From Escarpia spicata (taxonomy: Eukaryota; Annelida; Polychaeta; Sabellida; Siboglinidae), in NCBI GenBank assembly GCA_963995525.1, contig OZ023214.1:32432387-32496386 (forward strand): DNA of 64,000 nucleotides, in the 5' to 3' direction. The translations under genes and the position numbers were made by a program. Positions 35,322 through 47,022 of this stretch are shown here, piece by piece (positions within the stretch are counted from its first letter, which is position 1; every line of letters begins with the position of its first letter). The notes beneath the pieces are model-generated. The model was not told the origin of the DNA. It worked only from the letters and a program-made list of their open reading frames with translations, and ran no database searches.

Positions 35322-36080
35322 TTACTGCCAGTCTGTTAGTTTCAAAGGAATATTTTGTTGTATGTTACATAAGCAGATGTTATTGTTTTTGAAGCGTACA
35401 CTAACACCAGGGTTCTGTATTGGCTTTGTTTTTGGATTTTCTTCACACAATTTAGCATGCAGATACTGAAGATCAAATGTATTTTCCGTCTTCAACTGCT
35501 TCTTCTTATCATTAGTCACCACAAACTACTTCGTGACAGGAAATGTATCCGGCCTGTTTCTTCAACTCCATCCATTCTAATTGCAGACAACCGTCCCACG
35601 CGTCGTGTCTTGTCCTGCGAGATACTGCTTGTGGCAGTCCAGTTGCAACGTCTTAACGATCATGCTCCCTTTCGTCCGACTTATTTTTAACCTTGACGGG
35701 ACTGGTTTACAATGCTAACAAAAGTGCTGCATGCAAGGGCAGGGTGGGCCTTTCTCGGTTCTAGCTTTTAAGGGCTTGGTGCGTCATTCGTCAGAATAAC
35801 GTCTGTACAGGCATAGTAGTATTAGGTGGAACGTTCGTCGTGGAAGTTGTATATTTGTAAAAAATCTGCTCCTACTAGATTGCAAGTATTGCAACGTAAT
35901 TGTTTCTCCAAGGCCTATGCATGTTTTCGCAGCTTCTCCATCCCCTTCCCCAGAGCAGGGACTTGCGTGTAGGCAGATGACTTCATTGTTCCTGGTAATG
36001 TGTTCAGTAGATTGTGTAATAACATAATTTGTTGCACCGGCTCATAATCCTTGTGGCACTTGTGGATGTATTTCTAGTAC
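35322..36080 (-). pseudogene. Degenerate coding trace on minus strand (unit 1 copy)
   Basis: The minus strand reads a frame close to HKCHKDYEPVQQIMLLHNLL (about 36075 to 35800), then, after a gap, TNDKKKQLKTENTFDLQYLH (35322-35516). The unit 2 equivalents at 48024-48920 keep the same frames. A difference of 27 bases between copies inside the second part is a multiple of three. Cys-x2-Cys pairs occur (CNTCNL). The family is not recognised, and in-frame stops make it a pseudogene. Confidence 0.4.
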
Positions 36081-36701
36081 GTTTTTTCTTCATAATTACA
36101 TTTTACATGACGGTATAACTAATAGCTGTGAATACAAGATGTAAGTACTTATACCATAAATTATGAAAGGTAAGCCGTGTAACATAATGTCCTTCAAGTT
36201 ACGGCCAATAAATGCATTGGCGTCGGAACGTGAAGAATATTCGGGGGATGCAGCTCACCAAAAACCCACCAATTGCACCGCCTTAGGCTTACGAAAAACC
36301 TCAAATTGCATACCTGTTTGAGGCTCTCAAATTCTTCCTGTTGAACCCCTTTGAGGTTCTCCAAAAACCTTCAATTGGACCCCCCTTGAGACTCTCCAAA
36401 ACGTCCAATTCTACCCCTTAGGATCTCCAAACACCTCCAAATCCCCCTCGAATTGAAGCTCACCAATTGCTCAAACTGCAGTCGCCTTGACAGTCACCAA
36501 ACTTCAAAATGCACATTTCCATAACTATTGGGGGCTATTCCTATGTCGACCCCCATCAACATATTGGGGGCACGCTCCCTAACTCTCCCCCAGGTTCCAA
36601 AGCCTTAGGAATAGTATGTGATAGTTTTGTAATGTAAATGCAATAACTATTTGTTACAACTATTAGTATTATTACATGCAGGAACACACCTTCCCATAAC
36701 G

Positions 36702-36737
36702 GCGTGTCCAGCGTCATCGCGTGTCCAGCGTCATCGC
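36702..36737 (-). repeat. Two adjacent copies of the GATGACGCTGGACACGC motif
   Basis: CGTGTCCAGCGTCATCG occurs twice in direct succession. The unit 2 equivalent (about 49281) has only one copy. Confidence 0.85.
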
Positions 36738-37109
36738 CAAGTGTAATGTATATATTTCTCTAAACATATTTATCAAGTTCGCCCAAATTATATTCTACTG
36801 ATATGCTAGCTTTGTTATCTTTTTTCCAAATGTAAACTGCGAGCTCCTACGCAAAGTAAATTAGTAATAAAAACGGTAACGTTTTGACAGTAACCAGCAA
36901 ATAACCATGTCACCATATTTTGTATGCAAACATTAAATTTCTTACAAAAGATTGTATCAATTGTTATCATTTATAGAAAGCGCAACATATTTTTTACACA
37001 TCAAGACCATAAATTAGGGTACCGGTTCTAATTACTGCACCGATATATATTTTGGTCAATTTGCGTGTCCAGTATCATCAAGCAGCTCTGACATCTGGGC
37101 GCCATTTTA

Positions 37110-37475
37110 CAAATAAAAAAGATGGACAAACTATATATTTTTCTTTACGAATATGGTCCATATGTAGTCTACAAATGAAATCGATTAAGCTGTATGTCAC
37201 TAGACTAAAGTTAAACTGAGGTGAAACGGTGAAAGTCGTGTCGCTAATTACACCATGCAGTTTCGTCAGCGCACTCTGAAATTCTGTAAAGGTTCACGCA
37301 TTCAGAACCATCAGCATTAACAACGACAATAGCAGCACCAAGGAACATGTCAATGCCGTGAACACCCACTGGTAACTGTTGTTGTTGTGCTCCTGTCCTA
37401 CATTCTCAATTCTTCGTTCTAAAATGACATGTTTACGTCTTCGCCGCGCTATAAAATTCGAGTTGTGCTGAGCCT
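37110..37475 (+). promoter_or_regulatory. Orphan copy of the secreted-peptide gene promoter
   Basis: Aligns with 42270-42645 and 54890-55215, the regions just upstream of the two complete genes. It includes the GTCGCTAATTACA block, the AACTGTTGTTGTTG run and the TATA box (TATAAAA at 37450-37456) in the same context. It stops about 20 bases after the TATA box, where a GT microsatellite and the dispersed repeat begin, so the gene body is missing. Confidence 0.75.
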
Positions 37476-37715
37476 GCGTGTGTGTGTGCGTGTGCGTGTG
37501 CGTGTGCGTGTGAACACCTCACAACCTTATTATGTTTCTCCTTGCGTTCTGTTAGTTTGCATTGTCCTGTGAGTTTCCGTCCTACGAATACAAGTTGATA
37601 CTACTCAGTAAAACTGATATATTGTCGAGAGGTGTTCTCGATATAACCCGTTTGGACGTCCATCTTTGTACATTCGTACCGAAATTGTTATTTAGGTATC
37701 AACAATTTAGGTATG

Positions 37716-40455
37716 AACAAAAATTTGCTTGTAATATAAAACATGACAGCAAGAGTTTTGATGCGTATGTTCGAAGCAAACAGAGAGTTCAGAATAAGGT
37801 CGGTCCTCTAGAAGATAGTGCTGGAAATATGATTTCAGAGGGATTCTTAATGGCAGAAGACCTGAATGCGTATTTTAGTTCGGTGTTTACCGGGGAAGAT
37901 ATTAGTTCACTGTCAGTACCAGAGGCTAAGTTCAAGGGGGCAGAATCAGACTACTTAGGACAGTTAATTGTAACCCCTGAAATGGTAGCTAAGAAAATAA
38001 GGGCTATGAAGGATAATAAATCACCTGGAGTGGATGGGATTCCGCCCAAACTACTATTGGAAATTGTAGAACAAATCAGCATGCCGCTTGCAACAGTTTT
38101 AAATTTGTCATTAGAAGAGGGAGAGGTTCCTTTAGAATGGAAAGAAGCAAACATTATACCGTTATTTAAAAAACGTTCGAGAAACAAGTCAGAAAACTAT
38201 AGACCAGTGAGTTTAACATCTGTGATTTGCAAATTATTAGACAGATTGATTAACGATCACATGGCGGATTTTCTTGTTAAGCATAACTTGATAAACCAAT
38301 CTGAACATGGGTTTATAAAAGCGACGTCATGCTTAACAAATATGCTATGTTTTTGGAAGATATCACTAAGTGGGTAGACGAGGGATCATCAGTAGATATC
38401 ATCTACTTAGTTTTCAGAAAGCTTTCGACAAAGTGCCACATCAACACTGCTTAAACTAAAGGCCCATGGCATAGGAAATGGTATAATTAACTGGATAGAA
38501 ACATTACTGATTGACAGAAGACAACGAGTAGTATTGATGGGGAGGCTTCAAACTGGAAATCGGTTTTAAAAGAGATACCACAGGGATCAGTTCTGGGACC
38601 TATATTATTCTCAATATATTTCAACGTCGATTAAGACGACCAAGCAAGGTGTTGATATTTCCGGATGATACAACAGTGTTTAGAAGGATTAAAAATGATG
38701 GAGATAGACAACATTTACAGGATGATCTTCAATCACAATCATTCACAATCACAATACTTTATTGGCCCTTGGGAGGGAAATTCATTTGGAGTGTAGAGCA
38801 GCATATTAAAACAAATAAAACAAATGTACATTCAATTTTAAATGAAAAAATAAAAAAAATAGTAATACAAGTTATATGGGTTAAATAAATAAATAAGTTA
38901 AATATGTTAAATAAGTTACAAAAGTTAAACGAAAAAAGTTAAATGATCTCACAAATCATCCCAGGCTCACTCAGTGTCAGACTGGCAGGGAAGACTGGCA
39001 GAGATGGAGGGGAACGAAGGTCAGTTACTCATTCATTAGTTTTATTGACGAGGGAACAAATGAGTTTCGAGTGCGGTTCAATTTACAGTGAGGGAGTTGA
39101 ATGCGGAGGCCAGAAGGAAGTAGTTTATAGTATGGAAACAGGAGATGTTCGAGGTCTGAGGAGACATTCCTTTCCTCTCTCTCAGCCCGTTGCCTGTATA
39201 GATCCTCCAGACTGGTCTGCTTTTTTCCCACCACCTTGCCACTAACCCTGACTGTTCGTGTCAGAGTGTTGCGATGCACGATACTCAAGCCGCCGTACCA
39301 CACAAGAAACCCAAATGTAATAGAGCTTTCTATGTAGCATCTGTAGAAGGTTTGAAGAACATGTATGTGCTGACACTGAGTGATCTGTGCTTGCGTAAGA
39401 AATACAGCTTTTGCTGGCACTTTCTGTTAATTACCGCTGTATTTTCACCAAACGTGAGCTTTGCATCAATGATAGTGCTGAGATACTTGTTTGTATTCAT
39501 CTCCTCTCCTCACACACTCTCGGTTAATGAATAGTCTCTTGGGAGAAGTAGGAGTTCTCCTAAAATCTATTATGAGTTTTACGAACGTTCAAGTCTAGGA
39601 AATGATTGCCACGCCACACTGTGAAATCAGCTACAGCGCACGCACACACTTGATCAGAGCCGGATAGGACGACTATAGCTGAGTCATCGCTGTATTTAAT
39701 GAAATTGATGCTTTCCTAGCTGCTGCGACAGGTTAATCAAATTGACTGAAAAGTAGCAAATGTTGTTCATGTTTGGGAAATGTAAATGCCTCCACACAGG
39801 ACACGGGAACGAAGATGTACAATACACAATAGGGGTACTATACTAAGTACTACTGTAAAAAAAAAGGACTTTGGATTAACTATTAGTGCTGATATGAAGA
39901 TTTCAGAGCAGTGCGGAATTGCAGCTTCAAAGGGAAATCAAATCCTTGGTTTAATTTGGCGAAACAATGTGTATAAAGAAAAATAACTAATAATACCTCT
40001 GTACAAAACAATAGTTAGACCTCATTTAGAATATTGTACACAAGCGTGGAGGCCATATCGCAAGAAGGACATAGATATGCTAGAAAGAATACAGTGGAGA
40101 GCGACTAAAAAGAAACCAAAACTGAGGGATCTTATGAAATACGCCTAAAAGAATGTGATTTAACAACACTAGAGACCAGGAGATTGAGAAGAGATCAGAT
40201 AGAAATGTTTAAAATATTGAATGGTTACGAAAATATTGATAGAAATATGTTTTTTTCAGTTAAGAAAGATAGAAGGACTAGAGGATATGAATTTACATTA
40301 GTAAAGCAGCACTATAGATTAGATATAAAAAAAGTTCTTATTTTCACAAAGGACTGTAAATTAATGGAACAGATTTTCTGTTGATTGTGTGGGTGCTAAT
40401 AACGTGAATACGTTAAAAAAAATCGACACATACCTCGGAAGGGCGGTAAAGTAAA
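37716..40455 (+). mobile_element. 5'-truncated CR1-like LINE, itself interrupted
   Basis: Coding trace runs from SKSFDAYVRSKQRVQNKVGP through reverse transcriptase landmarks: NKSPGVDGIPPKLL, SENYRPVSLTSVICKLLDRL, NQSEHGF, then (frame shifted) the LDFQKAFDKVP-like segment near 38400 and GSVLGPILF near 38590. After the insert it continues at 39732 with the KCKCLHTGHG-like region, ADMKISEQCGIAASKGNQIL, and ends with LKKIDTYLGRAVK and stop at about 40455. The catalytic box has decayed to FPDDT (near 38655). Confidence 0.85.
37716..40455 (+). pseudogene. Broken reverse-transcriptase ORF of the CR1-like LINE
   Basis: There is a frameshift at about 38345 (after TNMLCF), more between 38400 and 38650, and an insertion of a ~1 kb LINE fragment at 38733. 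In the 3' part, 39786-39986 and 40184-40384 remain open with further shifts between. It cannot encode a working enzyme. Confidence 0.85.
38733..39731 (-). mobile_element. 3' fragment of the Rex1-like LINE inserted in the CR1
   Basis: Closely related to 22760-23690 on the same strand, including the ACAATACTTTATTGGCCCTT terminus, the VLQTFYRCYIESSITFGFLV coding segment (39025-39420) and the LPSGLRIQLPHCK segment. It is 5'-truncated, as expected for target-primed insertion. It splits the CR1 frame between DDLQ and the next codons. Confidence 0.88.
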
Positions 40456-42621
40456 TAAAGGGTTGGACTCTCGATAAACCAAAGGGATTCCTTGTCCACC
40501 TGCCATATAGAGTTAATTCCCTGGGTGGCAATCTTATTAAAATCTTGTTAAATCTTTCAGGGGACATTATGAGGTAAGCAATTACACCAACTTAAGCTAT
40601 GGGGGCACATTAGGCTGTTCCATATTGATTTGGCAATAACACTGTTTGCCGACACGTCCACCCACATGTCGAACTTATTAATTAATTAGCAATTGTAATT
40701 GTAATTGCATTGTATGCAGTTTTCGCAATCTAGGGCAGTATCTACCGTGGTAAGCAGTAAACACAGGCCGCATCTTTAGCCACGCGTCGAGTTAATGGTA
40801 GTATTAGACATTGCGCTAGGCAAACCTTTGTCGCCACAACGATACAAAGGTGCGAGGATCGTAGCTGGTAGCAGGAACCACGCAAAGAAGACCTCACACA
40901 TTAAACAGGTCAAATAAATTAAATTAGCCTGCCAAAGTGTTCAATTAAATTAACAATTAAGTTTAATTCAATTAATAATTAATTTAAATAAACTTCAATT
41001 AAAGTATCAATTAAATACACCTAAATCAACAATTGCCAAACACACACAGACTAGTCTTGTGTGCCCTATGGAATCCACTACTCTCAAGAAGGTTACCGCC
41101 AGCAAATCTCAAGTAAGATAATAAAAAAGACAAACAAAAAGCCACTATTAGCAACAGGAGCCTCACACTCCAGATGGTCACGGCTTAATCCAACATGGCA
41201 TCTGGCAAGCATGTCAGTGAAACATTTTACATTGCACAAAAGTCTCAAAAACTTGAAAGCACATTTCGAAAATGTAACTTAAACCGCTTTGAGCAGTCCT
41301 GAGGACTATATACACGTAGTGCGGTATAAACTAACTTACCTGTACTTTTACTTTACTTTACTGTATTGTGGGATTCGTCCATTTATGTATAGAAAAACTA
41401 AATATTCTTACATAGAGGTGTAGCACCTAGGCCAAGCACTGGGCATCACAATTCAGCTTATTCACTATTTGACACAGGCTAGTCAGTCACAATGGTGTGT
41501 TCAAACAACTGCCTGGATCATCGAACCTAATTCTTACGCCTGACAGCACGCCAGTGGCAAACACCACCGGATTGCATACAATAATGGTTATTACTGTCCA
41601 GTCATAAAGTTAACTGCAAGGTAATTGTTATGTTATTAATTATATTAAATTAACTTCTTCTGGTAAAGTTAATTAATTAGTTAACATTAATCGGTCATTT
41701 CTTTGAAAGTTAATTAATTAAATTAAATTACAGGTGTAACTTCATTCAGTTAACTGAATTGTCACATTAACAATTAACAATTGATAGTAACCCATGCGTG
41801 ATTGCAATATGATTGGCAACTTGAAATAGGCATTAAACTGTTCGCATTATTGAACGTTGCTATTAACACCGTCGAAGCACAAATCACCATATTATCTGGC
41901 CTTTCAGTTCCCACGTGAGCCGTAGGTATAATATTGAAACACGATTTGTTTGAAAAATAAATATATTGGGGAGTAGAGTAGGACATTTTTCGCTGTCAAT
42001 GTGACGGTGTTGGACATCGTTTACAGTTTGTCGTCACGATTTTAAATCAACCTCAACTAGTTCCCTCCAAACGGAAGTACTTCCCCCAAGCGTATGTCTT
42101 TTGCATGAGGTGGAGGTGCATACGCACCCATCGAACCTATTATTAGCATGCCAAATTACAGTGTCCTAGTCAAAATATGCATGCTAATTAGTTATTAATA
42201 AAAACAAAGGTAACATTGTAAAGGAATTTGTTTGTCCAGATCATTTTGTTTTTCTTTGCCAAATGTACACTTTTTGCCGAAAATGGTCCACATGTAGTCT
42301 GTAAATGAAATCGATAAGTTGTATGTCACTAGACTAAAGTTTAGCTGTAGGTGAAACGGTGAAGGTTGTGTCGCTAATTACATCATACAGTTTCACCAGC
42401 ACCCACTGAAATTCTGAAAAGGTTCACACATTTGGAACCAACAGCATTAGCAATGACAATAGCAGCATCAAGGCACACGACAATGCCGTGGACACCCACT
42501 GGTAACTGTTGTTGTTGTTGTTGTCCTTCTGCTCTACATTCGTAATGCAAGGGTTACCGTGGGACACTTTTCACAGTAGCAAGCTTCATCCAAAAATAAC
42601 ATGTTTACGCCTTCGCCGCAC

Positions 42622-42628
42622 TATAAAA
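42622..42628 (+). promoter_or_regulatory. TATA box of secreted-peptide gene 1
   Basis: TATAAAA in the context CCGCACTATAAAACTCGAG, shared with copy 2 (55197) and the orphan promoter (37450). The 5' UTR runs to the ATG at 42720. Confidence 0.75.
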
Positions 42629-42719
42629 CTCGAGTTGCGCTGAGTCTGGTGGCATATTTCAAGGCGAGGTCTTCCAGTGAACTTCGGATCAAGAGACGTC
42701 AGAGTACGATATATAGAAG

Positions 42720-44608
42720 ATGATTCGAGTGTTGACCGCCTTCGGGCTAGTGCTGGTCGTCGCGGTCTTGCAGACTGCCAATTCCATGCCTGCGGAGGAC
42801 GCGCAAGAACTGCGTTTGCTGAAGGAATTCCTCAGGGTATGTATAACGGAAACTAGGAGCGGGCTAAGCGATACAGCATCTGATCCATTTGATCACAGTC
42901 TATTTATCAAAATATATTTATTTTAATGCCTTGACAGCCGAAATCGAGTTATAACTCTAACTTGGGTATGTGGGTAGTTTAACGTTTTCTCTTAGACGGC
43001 TTGAACTTCGGGCGCCAAACTTTCAGAGATGAATACTTCGTGAAAACAGCCTCTGCGTCATGGACTTGGCAATATGACGTAGATGCTGACGCAGTAATGC
43101 TTATGTCTACCCTCATGCCACTATTGGCAATACGACTATTATTTGACAAAACTACACTATCACGACAATAGGGCCTATCGATGGAGGTGAACTTCACATT
43201 ATCTCCGACCTTCGTCATTTTGAACAGACAACGAGTACCTGCGAGCGCGTTACAGTGTTTATGTAACGATGTTGTGTGTCTTGTAACATTTGGTCAATAT
43301 TAATATCACGACTGTCATCTGTCAAGGCATCCCGTCAGGTGACGGGCATTTTGGTAGTGTATTTTATTTATTGAACCACACTACAATAAATCACGTTGAC
43401 GGTTATCTGTTTAATGTTAGTATTTTGGGCGAATATAACGTTTCAATTGTTTGCTGGGGCAGTGTGACTTTGACAGATCTGTGGTCTCGATATACGGACT
43501 AACACGAATCACACTCGAAACGTGGAATATCACGACTTTAGACGACGTGGGATTCAAATAGGTGACTCGAGACGTGTCGTGGACACGAATGCCATTGAAT
43601 TTAGTTAGTCTTGACTTTACCTGCCAGTATGTGACTTGCAAGATAGTGACTTATCAGGTTGCGACTTGCCAGGTTGCGACTTGCCAGGTTGTGACTTGCC
43701 AGTTTGTGACTTGCGAGGTTGTGACTTGCCAGGCTGTGACTTGCCAGGTTGCGACTTGCCAGGTTGTGACTTGCCAGTTTGTGACTTGCCAGATTGTGAC
43801 TTGCCAGGTTGTAACTTGCTAATTTGTGACTTGCCAGGTTTGCCAGGTTGTGACTTGTCAGGTTGTGACTACCCAACGAATCTGGTGACCCAACTCGTAA
43901 ATAAAACTAAACCTTTTGGTAGGCAGGTATAGGCAGCACCGAATGAATAATGAACAAATTATTAATAAAATTGTGCACCCTTACCGTGGCTCAACGTAAA
44001 TCGGAATGAGGCGCGGCTGCGGGATGGAGGTGGGCGCGAACGCTAAGAGTTTTCACAAAAAACTAAAATTCAGTTGCTGTTTATACCTGACATACTTTAT
44101 ACATTAAATCAGATCAAATGTACAGTGTTTGCGAAGAAAGGTAGCTTTCAGAATAGTGTGCGTCTCGATCCTGTTACGATATATTTACAATTGTGCTTAA
44201 TTGATTTGATTGTAGAGCAACATCGAGAGAAAATCAGATATTCGATTTGTCTCAGACGAGCCCAATTACTCCGTCGAACCTACTGGTGACTACCCAACAG
44301 AAGCTCCGCCAGAGTGGAGCGAAGAGGAGGGAAACAACAAGAATGGGAGCATAGACGATGCAAGCAGTGACATTTCAGCGAGCGATTATGAAGGGTCCGA
44401 CGAAGAGGAATTCATGAAGGAGGTCTTTGGCAAGGTGCACCATCAACTGACTGAGCAATCGAATCGTCTGCAGGAGCTATGGGGGCTGATCAAGGACACG
44501 AGAGTCGCAATTATCGGCCGTCTAGATGAAATCCTGGAGAAGAAAGGCGCTCGTCGAGGCAGACCAGGCCGGCCAGGACGCAAAGGACAAGGCACGCCAT
44601 CACCCTAG
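42720..44608 (+). CDS. Small secreted protein, family copy 1 (169 aa, two coding exons)
   Basis: Exon 1 (42720-42836) begins with the signal peptide MIRVLTAFGLVLVVAVLQTA, then NSMPAEDAQELRLLKEFLR, and ends at a GTATGT donor, phase 0. Exon 2 (44216-44608) follows a GATTTGATTGTAG acceptor. Mature layout: acidic, Ser/Glu/Asp-rich segment (about 40-104); predicted amphipathic helix (about 104-149: EFMKEVFGKV, LQELWGLIKD, AIIGRLDEIL); basic tail (150-169) with Gly-X-Y triplets GRP-GRP-GRK-GQG. No Cys in the mature part. Possible roles are a matrix or biomineral protein, antimicrobial or signalling peptide; none can be chosen. A 3' UTR intron follows (44654-45442). I do not recognise the family. 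Confidence 0.75.
43620..43872 (+). repeat. 15-bp minisatellite in intron 1 of copy 1
   Basis: About 16 copies of GTTGTGACTTGCCAG variants. Copy 2 has only two or three units at 56345-56390, so the array expanded or collapsed after duplication. The apparent CDLPG pentapeptide frame is a by-product of the 15-base period. Confidence 0.9.
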
Positions 44609-45442
44609 TCAGGGGGATCCGAAGAAGACAACGTCCAACCATCGCCGCCAAACGTAAGTTTTCATTCGGTGCATTCAGACTGATACTGTAACTTGGCACT
44701 GCAAGTGTATCTCCTCCCAGGTGCCGATGTATCAATGCTCACTCGCTTCTTTGCGTCCTTGACCATTGATCTACCAATTGGTGATGCAGCAAAATCCCAC
44801 AAAGGTTGTTATTTGTAGTTTTTTTCGTACGTGTTTGTGATATGCTTTTCTCCGTGTTGATGAATGAGTAGTGAACATTGTACCGAGGACGCGACTGTGA
44901 TTTTACATTCGCTGGCCACACGGGGTATTACAATACGCAAATGTCGACAGCAGAACAGGAATTAATTGGTCAGCAGGAATAAAATACTGTGATGGTCATT
45001 ACTGCTACTTTTGGTTTGTTGCTTTCTGGGAAGGTGCAAGCCACATCATTACTGTGTACAATATTTTATTTCTCAGCAATATGACATCACACACAAATCA
45101 TTGTTATCAGGAGAAGCGAATCTTGGTGAACCAATGTAAGAAAATATATTTGCAATTAATAATTGTATATATTTGTTGGGGCCATTAAAACATTATTACA
45201 ACACGTCGCACGTTAGATAGTTGAACTGCTGTTCTGTTGGTTTGTGAACCATACCGGAGATTCACCAGACTCTTTAATGTCAGGATTTGCTTCTAAGCTT
45301 TGTGCAGAACTTGCGCCTGTTATTTGTTTTCGAATTTGTGACGCCAAACTAAAATACACACAGAAGATTTCACATTAATCTAAGCTCATCCTAATATATT
45401 TGTTAGAGGGATATTAATGTACAATGTGTCGTTTTGTTACAG

Positions 45443-46110
45443 GAAGACGTCCACACAGAAGTGATCAGTCCAACAGCGCTGGGCGTTGATCTATTTCCAC
45501 TCGTCATCAGTCTCCTTCCTGCTCGCTGCTGAGTGTTGCGGTCTGGATTGGCAACAGCCCACTGGACTGCCGTTTTGCAAGACAGGTCGCACTATATACG
45601 ATCCTTTAACTACACACTTACCCAGTTGACATATCTCTCGCACACGACATGACACACATTGTTCTTTGATATTTTTGTATCACCATCGTTCATCACATTG
45701 TGCTTTCTCTCCCTTTCCGGACCTTTATGTTGCCAAACAAAAAAGGGAGTTTGCGCTTTGAAACAAAGCACGATGCCGACTTGATACTACTTACATGTCT
45801 TATTTTCCGCAGTGGGAAATTACTCTTTGATGTTGTTACGAGTCATTGAGCATGTTGCATTAAGAAATTCGGAGTTCGCCTTGTCTAGTGATGCTTCAGG
45901 ATGTAACCAACTTAGTTGGCGCATATACTGAGTAACTGTACTTATATATCAAACACTTTTTAATGTTGGTGTAGTAGAAAGGTAGCATTGTCACAATTAT
46001 TTCTTTATTGTTTCACGTTATTATTAGAAAACGCATTACTTAAATAGCAAGTATGGACACGCAGGTATTAACGTCGTTCAGCTATTTGCAATAAATGTGT
46101 ATATATCCGC
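45443..46110 (+). other. 3' exon (UTR) and poly(A) signal of gene 1
   Basis: The acceptor GTTTTGTTACAG precedes 45443. The donor is CCAAAC|GTAAGT at 44654, only 45 bases beyond the stop codon, so the junction should not trigger nonsense-mediated decay. The first ~390 bases differ from copy 2 (57967 on) at about four positions. AATAAA lies at 46090-46095. The first frame of this exon is open for 29 codons (EDVHTEVISPTALGVDLFPL...). Confidence 0.6.
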
Positions 46111-46300
46111 CAGAGTATTGTTCTCATTATCGTGCCCCGTTTAGGACCGAGTACGCGAGGAATTTGGATTGTTCTCAGTGGCGTTTGCATAATCCGAATT
46201 TGATTACAAAATGACCACTGCTGCATATGAAAAGTTACATCGTAATTTTGCAAGAGTGGTAGTCACAAGTTTACCAATCATTCGTATACGCTAATCTCTC

Positions 46301-46500
46301 NNNNNNNNNNNNNNNNNNNNNNNNNNNNNNNNNNNNNNNNNNNNNNNNNNNNNNNNNNNNNNNNNNNNNNNNNNNNNNNNNNNNNNNNNNNNNNNNNNNN
46401 NNNNNNNNNNNNNNNNNNNNNNNNNNNNNNNNNNNNNNNNNNNNNNNNNNNNNNNNNNNNNNNNNNNNNNNNNNNNNNNNNNNNNNNNNNNNNNNNNNNN
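46301..46500. other. Assembly gap (200 N)
   Basis: Exactly 200 N. The equivalent interval in unit 2 (about 58804-59392) is ~590 bases and contains TA and long CA repeats, which probably caused the gap. True length is therefore likely to differ. Confidence 0.98.
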
Positions 46501-46789
46501 GTATAAAATCCACACAAACTGATATGACGTTTTCAATTGGTTAATCAGCTCAGAGCAGCATTCCTGTTCATATCGAGGGCCGTCAGTTATGAGACTAAGA
46601 AACATACTTACATCAACATCAAAGATATACGAAATTAGCCAACGGTTAGTTAGGTAGGAATGACAAAGTTTACAAAACATCAAACGAAATCTCAAATTAC
46701 TGCTCCCTGTGAATCTGTATGACGGGGGTATGTTTAGCTGAACTGTACAATATATTCACTAGTTAGCTTGGCATTGAAGACTTAACAAT

Positions 46790-47022
46790 ATGACCAACGT
46801 AGAGTGTCTTTGCAAAAAATGAACATTGTATCATTAACAAACCACGTCAGGGATTATCTGGACACCAGGCGGGAAAAAGAAAATTCGACGCCCAAAGGAA
46901 ACGCGGAACTATCGCAATGGAGCTAACAGCGTGCAGCCTGACCTGTGGCACCATCGCCAGGCGGGCTGCTGACAATGTTCTTGTTGAAGCCGTATACACG
47001 TGCCGGAATGGTCTGAGTGAGT
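46790..47022 (+). pseudogene. Frameshifted partner of the 59684 open frame
   Basis: Aligned with 59684-59920. After a one-base insertion near 46820 the same frame runs GLSGHQAGKRKFDAQRKRGT, IAMELTACSLTCGTIARRAA, DNVLVEAVYTC and on to a stop in the GTGAGT repeat. Identity of any product is unknown. Confidence 0.35.

Larger units (their letters stand above)
37500..41400 (+). repeat. Second copy of the ~1.4 kb dispersed repeat, split by CR1
   Basis: The left part (37505-37715) and right part (40556-41400) are contiguous in the copy at 32530-33930. The break lies between TTATTTAGGTATCA and CTTTCAGGGGACATTATGAG. This shows directly that the LINE between them is a later insertion. Confidence 0.8.

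Noticed and set aside
43290..43502. Possible extra exon in intron 1 of the secreted-peptide gene (GDGHFGSVFYLLNHTTINHV)
   Set aside because: The frame is mostly kept in copy 2 (56030-56227), with a one-codon deletion, but the whole intron is ~97% identical, ends differ, and no convincing acceptor and donor pair fits the phase.
43636..43932. Open frame of repeated CDLPG pentapeptides, like a pentapeptide-repeat protein
   Set aside because: Produced by a 15-base minisatellite in intron 1. The reverse strand is equally open, and the paralogous intron has lost most of the repeat.
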